64,000 nt of DNA, taken from NCBI GenBank assembly GCA_021324735.1, contig JAJPIO010000009.1, forward strand, positions 310,001 through 374,000, written 5' to 3'. The translations under genes were made by a program, and so were the position numbers. A model generated the notes under the pieces. The model had not been told where the DNA came from. It did no database searches and saw only the letters and a list, made by a program, of their open reading frames with translations. The stretch comes from Bacteroidota bacterium (lineage in GTDB: Bacteria > Bacteroidota > Ignavibacteria > Palsa-1295). Of this stretch, positions 58,960-64,000 are shown piece after piece; position 1 is the stretch's first letter, and each line of letters opens with the position of its first letter.

Positions 58960-60627
58960 TTATTTTTGGATCGTAATAATGGCCCGAGGCCCAATAACGT
59001 CATCAAAATCGAGAGTATGGCTGGATTCCCGTCCTGCTATACCGGACTGGGCTATGCGAGTTTGCAGCCAGCCGGGGAATCCTGAGCGATCGAAGAAATA
59101 GTCAATGCTTGTTTGCTTAGCAGGCAATAGCTCGTGCATTTTTTGGCAAAGACGATTTACCGTTATCATTTGTGAAGAATCGGCAAGTAGCACAAAGCGT
59201 GTAACGGTGGGGGCTGTCGTCTGGTCTCCTCCGGAGAGCCCAAGATGTAAGGTGTCGCTGGCCGTTATTTGTGAGCCGAAGTTATCACTAGCATACAGCG
59301 TCGCAACGATGGGAGAGTTATTACTGGCACGAATGCCATCTAACGATAACGTACCTTCATGTCCATCCGCAATAGTAGTGACCGGCCCATTTTGTTGTTC
59401 GACCGTAATATGCCAGGAATTTGCTGAACCTGTTTTGACCGAATGCTCCAGGCCGATCTCGCGTAACAAGTAGCTTCGTTCGATCCACTGGGTTACAGCA
59501 GGCGATAGGAGAGAATTTGATAGAGGATCGATCGCAACGTGTTCCAAACGGTCTTCTCTGTTTGCGAGTGTGACCTGGTTTTGAGGAATGCTGAAAATAT
59601 GTTGCAGGTAATCGGTTATCTCATGGGCTGCGATCGAATCCTTTGCCTTTAATAGGATGGACTGGGCCGCATCTGCTTTCAACCGCATACCAATTAAGTT
59701 TGGTAATTCAGCAAAAAGCTGATCTTCGGACAATCGTGCAAGGGAGTCGATGGAAAATCGTGTTGCTTCTTCTTGCGTAAGATGGTGGTAAGAGTTGGGC
59801 AGATAAGAGGGGAGCATTGCGTATTGCCGAAAGATCGTATCCTGCGGCTCGATAAGCACTTTCTCTCCCGGTCGAATCGGATGACCTTGATAAACAAAGT
59901 GAACCTGAGCTTCTAATTGCCTCCCACTATTTTCTGAAATAGGTATGCTTGTTATAGTGTCTGGCATTGCCGACATAAAACTCCATTGCAGGCCTATACC
60001 AATAGAAGCGGCTTGGCCAAGCGATACTTCCGGTTGACGATACGCTCCGAGATCAAATTCCGAGAACAGCCGAGGATAGAGGGGAAGCGAAGAAATTACT
60101 CGATCGGTAAGCCCAATCTCCAATTTCAATCCAAACGGGATCGACGAGTATAATAGAGAGTTGTCCGAACGTGTTGTACCCTGCGAAGTCACGGCTTCTG
60201 TCAACGATTGTGACAGTGGTAGATCGAGCCACGCTCCAATTCCAAGCTCAGTGCCTGGAAAAGAATGGGAGAGATCGGCTCCAAACCGAAGAAAGGTTGC
60301 GGTATGGGAAAGAGAAAAAGCGCCATCACTTGCCGCAAAACTCCCTAGCGATTGAAAGAGGCCTGCTTTCCCATCAATATTAAGATTGTTCTGAAATACG
60401 GAAGTGATTGTTCTGCTATAGCCGATGCCGAATGTATTTTCTCGACTAAGTCCTTCGCCGGAGCCGCTGTAGTTTTGATTGATAACATTCGGAGCGTGCG
60501 TTGCAGCTTTAAGAAGACCGAAGCGATAATCCAATTCGACGTGCGATTGCGCCTGACCAAAAGAATTGGCCGCTGATAGTTCTAGCAGGATCAGGACAAT
60601 CAGTTGTAGACGGAACGAGCAAAGCAA
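58960..60627 (-). CDS. Secreted envelope protein with barrel-like N-terminal half
   Basis: A 555-residue protein with signal peptide (LQLIVLILLELSAANSFG). Residues 30-220 alternate as beta strands (LRFGADLSHSFPGTELGIGA, KLEIGLTDRV), as in PorP/barrel proteins; the rest includes modules resembling OmpA-C-type halves (DYLQHIFSIPQNQVTLANR and DYFFDRSGFPGWLQTRIAQ) but without a clear peptidoglycan motif. The start is TTG, right before a signal peptide. Function unknown. Confidence 0.65.
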   Translation of the reverse strand: MLCSFRLQLIVLILLELSAANSFGQAQSHVELDYRFGLLKAATHAPNVINQNYSGSGEGLSRENTFGIGYSRTITSVFQNNLNIDGKAGLFQSLGSFAASDGAFSLSHTATFLRFGADLSHSFPGTELGIGAWLDLPLSQSLTEAVTSQGTTRSDNSLLYSSIPFGLKLEIGLTDRVISSLPLYPRLFSEFDLGAYRQPEVSLGQAASIGIGLQWSFMSAMPDTITSIPISENSGRQLEAQVHFVYQGHPIRPGEKVLIEPQDTIFRQYAMLPSYLPNSYHHLTQEEATRFSIDSLARLSEDQLFAELPNLIGMRLKADAAQSILLKAKDSIAAHEITDYLQHIFSIPQNQVTLANREDRLEHVAIDPLSNSLLSPAVTQWIERSYLLREIGLEHSVKTGSANSWHITVEQQNGPVTTIADGHEGTLSLDGIRASNNSPIVATLYASDNFGSQITASDTLHLGLSGGDQTTAPTVTRFVLLADSSQMITVNRLCQKMHELLPAKQTSIDYFFDRSGFPGWLQTRIAQSGIAGRESSHTLDFDDVIGPRAIITIQK

Positions 60628-60728
60628 GATATTCGGGTGCTAAAAAGTTTAGTCCGAAACACTCCCTTTATTTAAAATCTCTCCTAAATATAGATTTCCA
60701 AAAATATCAGTTGGAACAAAGAAGAACG

Positions 60729-60750
60729 GCGCCGCACGGGTATGCGGCGC
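60729..60750 (-). terminator. GC-rich hairpin terminator
   Basis: Perfect 8-bp stem GCGCCGCA / TGCGGCGC with a 6-base loop, 27 bp past the stop of the leftward YCF48-like gene; on the minus strand it is followed by CGTTCTTCTTT. Confidence 0.75.
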
Positions 60751-60776
60751 AGTTCATTTGAAAAAGATCGACTGTT

Positions 60777-61835
60777 TTAGTGCTGTAAATCCCGAGTGTA
60801 AATGCGGCCATTCTGACCTACGACGATCGCCCTGGTCGAGTTAATATACCGGATATCGATCCATCGATAATTGCCGGCTTTCTCCTGGTTCCAGGTGGAG
60901 CCGCCATCGGTTGACTCATAGACGATCCCGCCATAGCCCACCGCAGTGACCGTGTTATTTCCGTTGAATGAAATACCCTGAAGGCCAAACGGTACCGATT
61001 TGATCGTATGCCAGTTGTGTCCGCCGTCGGTAGATTTAAGAATATAGCCCAGGCTCTCATTTTCCATCGCCACGGCAAAGGCCGTCGAAGGATTTGTAAA
61101 CGCCGAGCGATAAATAACGGCATTCGGAACGTCCGAAGAACCCGGATTCCACGAAGTACCATTATCATTGGTCCAGTAATTTACACCGAAACGTCCTTGC
61201 GCCACACCGTTCGAGCCAAGGAAATCGATGTTATAAATACCACCGTGGGTAGTGAATGTGGGAATCCAGGACTGGCCGCCGTCCGTGGTCTTACAGATCG
61301 AGCCAGAAGGAGCAGCATACGCATCCGAAGTACCGATAAAGCCGATCCCTGAAGTTACAAAACGGATCGATCGAATCAGGTCAGTTGTAGGGACAGCAAG
61401 CGTGTTCATCGAATTCCAGGATTGACCTCCATCCATGCTTTGAACGATCATGCGCTGATCGCCGGCGGCGAACAACGAAAGAGAATCGGCAAAGCTTAAT
61501 CCATAGACGGCCCCGGGGCCGTAGGACGAGTTAAAGACCGGTGCTGAACTTGCAGATTGCCAGGTATTGCCGGCGTCGTTCGTTTGCAACATCACGCCAT
61601 GAGTGCCGCCGACGAAGCCAGCGCCACCCTTAAAGGCACCTATAACGAGGTCTTCGGTGGTATTCGTACTGCGGCTGACCCAAAGAGCGGAGTCAGGACA
61701 ATGGATCGTGTCATGCACGACAAGCGTATCCCACTGAGTGATCGTTTTATCGCGGCAACTATTGAGTGTCAGTGCTGAAAAGCCAGCAAGCACTATACAA
61801 CACACAACTATGATACGAGCGGCTGAATTGTTCAT
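60777..61835 (-). CDS. YCF48/BNR-repeat lipoprotein, paralogue 1
   Basis: A 352-residue lipoprotein (lipobox LTLNSC, Cys in SCRDKTITQ) with a beta-propeller of YCF48/HCF136-like repeats: FVGGTHGVMLQTNDAGNTW, AGDQRMIVQSMDGGQSW, GFIGTSDAYA, GGIVYESTDGGSTW. The N-terminal Met region carries ACCIVLAGFSALT-type hydrophobic stretch. The next gene upstream is a paralogue with the same design. YCF48 proteins assist photosystem II assembly in phototrophs, but in other bacteria the function is unknown. Confidence 0.88.
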   Translation of the reverse strand: MNNSAARIIVVCCIVLAGFSALTLNSCRDKTITQWDTLVVHDTIHCPDSALWVSRSTNTTEDLVIGAFKGGAGFVGGTHGVMLQTNDAGNTWQSASSAPVFNSSYGPGAVYGLSFADSLSLFAAGDQRMIVQSMDGGQSWNSMNTLAVPTTDLIRSIRFVTSGIGFIGTSDAYAAPSGSICKTTDGGQSWIPTFTTHGGIYNIDFLGSNGVAQGRFGVNYWTNDNGTSWNPGSSDVPNAVIYRSAFTNPSTAFAVAMENESLGYILKSTDGGHNWHTIKSVPFGLQGISFNGNNTVTAVGYGGIVYESTDGGSTWNQEKAGNYRWIDIRYINSTRAIVVGQNGRIYTRDLQH

Positions 61836-61907
61836 ATCGGTGATAAAAAATGTGAAGGTATTCGTCTCTTATAACGAACGACCGATGGTCAGCCTGACAC
61901 CAGGTTA

Positions 61908-63032
61908 TTACTTATCGCGTGTTGCTATTCTTCCGCTCTTTCCGACCAGAATCGTCCGGTCGACGCTTGAATAGACGACATCGATCCAGCGGATCGTCCC
62001 TATCTGGGATTCCTTCCACGTTGTACCACCATCCGTGGATTCGGAAATATTGCCACCCCAGCCACAAGCAGTGACCATACCATTGCCATTGGTAGCAATA
62101 CCTTGTAACAAGAACGGAGTGCTGCGGATCGTTTGCCACGAGTGGCCGGCATCATCGGTGCGAAGTATTACACCGTGCGCAGTATCGATATAGCCAACGG
62201 CAAAACCTGTATTGGCGCTCGTAAAAACACACTTGTTGAGTACACCGCCAGGGAGATCCGAAGTGCCGGGCTTCCAGGTGGTGCCACCGTCCGAAGTCCA
62301 GAACGCTGTTCCATATCTGCCGATTGCGACGCCATTAGTGGAATTGATAAAGCGGATGTACATGATTCCGCCGCTCCCGATAGGAGTTGAGGTCCAATTT
62401 TTACCTCCGTTATGTGTTGCAAAGATCTGCCCATAGTGCCCGGGGCCAGGATAAGGGCCAGTGGATATAACGGAAGGATCACTCGTACCGATAAAACCAT
62501 TGTTGGCATCCAAAAAGCAAGTTGTGCGAAGGAAGTAAGTGGTATTCACGAGCGTCGAATCCCAGTGGAAACCACCGTCTATGGTATGATAGACATAGTT
62601 GCCATCTCCGACCGCCCAACCGGTAAGAAGATCGAGGAAAGATAACCCATAGATGACCGTTCCACCGTTTCCTTCGGTACCCAAATAGTTGTGAGTATTC
62701 CAATTAATGCCGCCATTGGCGGTGCCGAGAATGATTCCATGGCTGCCGCCAATATATCCGTTGTTCTGATCGGGAAATTGGACAATTACAAGATCGTCCG
62801 TTGTACCCGAGGCTCTGTACACCCAAACGGAAGAGTCGTCGAGGTCGACCGTATCGTGGATAACTACTCGGGTAGTATCCGGTACGGTACGGATGGTGTC
62901 ATGGTGAATGATGGTATCCGGTGCCTGCGTAATAAATTTGTCTTTACAGCTATTTAAGCTCATCGCTGAAAATACGGCGATCGCCAGTAGAGCGAGGAGG
63001 ACGAGGCGGGCACTCAGGTTTTGCATGATCAT
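61908..63032 (-). CDS. YCF48/BNR-repeat lipoprotein, paralogue 2
   Basis: A 374-residue lipoprotein (lipobox MSLNSC, SCKDKFITQ) with the same order of repeats as its downstream paralogue: IGGSHGIILGTANGGINW, AVGDGNYVYHTIDGGFHW, GFIGTSDPSV, WGGNISESTDGGTTW. It carries an extra linker after the lipid anchor. Starts 55 bp from the first bases open upstream of the divergent sigma-factor gene; only 73 bp lie between the two paralogues, so they are probably one operon. Confidence 0.88.
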   Translation of the reverse strand: MIMQNLSARLVLLALLAIAVFSAMSLNSCKDKFITQAPDTIIHHDTIRTVPDTTRVVIHDTVDLDDSSVWVYRASGTTDDLVIVQFPDQNNGYIGGSHGIILGTANGGINWNTHNYLGTEGNGGTVIYGLSFLDLLTGWAVGDGNYVYHTIDGGFHWDSTLVNTTYFLRTTCFLDANNGFIGTSDPSVISTGPYPGPGHYGQIFATHNGGKNWTSTPIGSGGIMYIRFINSTNGVAIGRYGTAFWTSDGGTTWKPGTSDLPGGVLNKCVFTSANTGFAVGYIDTAHGVILRTDDAGHSWQTIRSTPFLLQGIATNGNGMVTACGWGGNISESTDGGTTWKESQIGTIRWIDVVYSSVDRTILVGKSGRIATRDK

Positions 63033-63198
63033 TATCTCAGGATTCTTGCCATTATAACGAATTAGGACCGTTTAGCCTGACATTTATTCATTGGGCTGTC
63101 AGGGCATACCACGGAAATTCGTTTTAAGACCAGGACACTCACAATATGGAAGTCTGGGAACGCCCCAGGAGAACGGTGTGATTCCTTCGGAGCCATAC

Positions 63199-63852
63199 AT
63201 GACCGCCGAACTAACAGCCGATGTGCACTCGACGGCACACCACAGCGTAGTACAATACGATGAAGTATTTACTCGCATGTTGCGTGGCGATGACTCTGCG
63301 TTCGAATTACTATTTGTTGCGTTCGATGCCAAACTTCGCCGGTATCTGAGCCGACAAATTGGGACAGCATCCACCGGGCCTCTCGTAGAGGATATGTTGC
63401 AGGAAGTGTGGATCCGATTTATCAATCTTCGGAAACAACCTCCTTCCAAAGTTAACGCTCCCTTTCACGTGCAGGCGTTTCTCTTCCGTGTCGCTCACAA
63501 CATGGTGATCGACCGAAGACGGACCTGGAAGCAGCACACCTCGATCGACTCGCTCGATGAGCATCAGCATCCGGTCACTCGGCATCATACCGCACTCGAT
63601 GCAGAAGAGATCGTCGAACGAGCGTTCGCGCAACTACCGGACGATTTTCGTGAAGTCCTTGAATTGAATCTCCACCTTGGATATCGTTTCGACGAGATCG
63701 CTGAAATGTTAGATAAGACACCAGAAGCCATTTGGCAGCGGGCCTCCCGCGCCCGAGCAAAACTGCGGCATCTCGTCGTGGAGATCGCTAAGAAAGAAGG
63801 CGTGAGCCTCAGCAAGTTTACGTCACCAGTGGCCGAAAGGAAATCACTATGA
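63199..63852 (+). CDS. ECF-type RNA polymerase sigma factor
   Basis: A 217-residue sigma-70 family protein of ECF layout: region 2 (FTRMLRGDDSAFELLFVAFD, EDMLQEVWIRFINLRKQ, FLFRVAHNMVIDRRR) and region 4 (FAQLPDDFREVLELNLHLGY, DEIAEMLDKTPEAIWQRASR). ATG 63199 begins about 12 residues before the core. Its stop overlaps the next gene's ATG by four bases, the usual ECF-anti-sigma arrangement. Confidence 0.95.
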   Translation: MTAELTADVHSTAHHSVVQYDEVFTRMLRGDDSAFELLFVAFDAKLRRYLSRQIGTASTGPLVEDMLQEVWIRFINLRKQPPSKVNAPFHVQAFLFRVAHNMVIDRRRTWKQHTSIDSLDEHQHPVTRHHTALDAEEIVERAFAQLPDDFREVLELNLHLGYRFDEIAEMLDKTPEAIWQRASRARAKLRHLVVEIAKKEGVSLSKFTSPVAERKSL

Positions 63853-64000
63853 CAGACCATGATCGTACACCACTATCGTCGGTAGATCGGTCGATCGACC
63901 GCTTTATATCCGGTGAAATGTTAGAGGACGAACGGGCCGCCTTTGAAGCGCGTCTCGTTAACGACCCCGAAGCGGCAGAACTGCTCGAAGCCGAGCGCTT
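63849..64000 (+). CDS. Probable anti-sigma factor (partial, cut by window end)
   Basis: The first 50 residues begin MTDHDRTPLSSVDRSIDRFI and continue with ERAAFEARLVNDPEAAELLE, the typical start of ECF anti-sigma factors (a short linker followed by an E-R-x-x-F-E-A-R-L helix). The C-terminal membrane part lies outside the window. It overlaps the sigma gene as ATGA, so it is translated with it. Confidence 0.75.
   Translation, partial: MTDHDRTPLSSVDRSIDRFISGEMLEDERAAFEARLVNDPEAAELLEAER

Noticed and set aside
60777-63032. YCF48 proteins as evidence for phototrophy
   Set aside because: The beta-propeller family occurs widely in non-phototrophs; no photosystem gene is seen.

Overview
The window looks like chromosomal DNA of a free-living Gram-negative bacterium of the Bacteroidota/Chlorobiota (FCB) group, most like Ignavibacteria or Kapabacteria. 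The reasons are: several large secreted proteins end in type IX secretion (T9SS, type A) sorting domains with PNP-type motifs; there are DUF5686, DUF4139, NamZ/DUF1343 and PorT-like barrel families, RND and ABC exporters, and many starts without a clear Shine-Dalgarno. Base composition is roughly balanced, with an AT-richer stretch around 48.2-52.9 kb and a GC-richer thiolase gene beside it. The taxonomic call is inference; there is no rRNA in the window.

Layout. 0-8.4 kb: a Nal1-like serine protease, an RND pump (adaptor plus permease, no outer-membrane channel), a NagB/PIG-L fusion and a PAP2 protein. 8.4-18 kb: a leftward operon with two glycan genes (glycosyltransferase, polyprenyl-phosphate sugar transferase), a HAD phosphatase, a 1166-residue TPR protein, a barrel protein and a single-pass membrane protein; this looks like envelope polysaccharide synthesis and export. 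18-33.8 kb: two tandem 48-49 residue lmo0937-type membrane peptides, DUF4139, DUF5686, T9SS-secreted repeat proteins, RarA, and a TPR-LuxR regulator sandwiched between two T9SS cargo genes. 33.8-40.3 kb: Yip1, LTXXQ/Spy-like protein, thioredoxin, a divergent NamZ / GH76 pair, and an SdpR-like repressor with a perfect inverted-repeat operator in front of an unusual SdpI::serine hydrolase::T9SS fusion.

40.4-46.4 kb: a rightward exporter operon (HlyD, two ABC ATPases, two ABC-2 permeases) that also carries an AAC(6')-like acetyltransferase and ends with a CusF-like lipoprotein. 46.4-47.6 kb: DinB/YfiT protein, tRNA-Ser(GGA), a 24-bp tandem repeat and a B12-binding mutase subunit. 47.6-53.3 kb is the accessory stretch: 640 bp of hairpin-rich intergenic DNA, four small unknown genes, and a two-gene TIR protein + short Argonaute (PIWI) operon that matches the SPARTA type of defence system. 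53.3-58.9 kb: thiolase, two glycosyltransferases, 3-hydroxyacyl-CoA dehydrogenase and PanB. 59-64 kb: an envelope protein, two paralogous YCF48/BNR lipoproteins, and an ECF sigma factor overlapped by a cut-off, probable anti-sigma gene.

The most noteworthy items are the SPARTA-like operon and its unknown neighbours, the SdpI::beta-lactamase-fold::T9SS fusion with its operator, the AAC(6')-like gene embedded in the ABC exporter operon, and several families of short iterated intergenic repeats, one of which contains the start codon of a glycosyltransferase gene.
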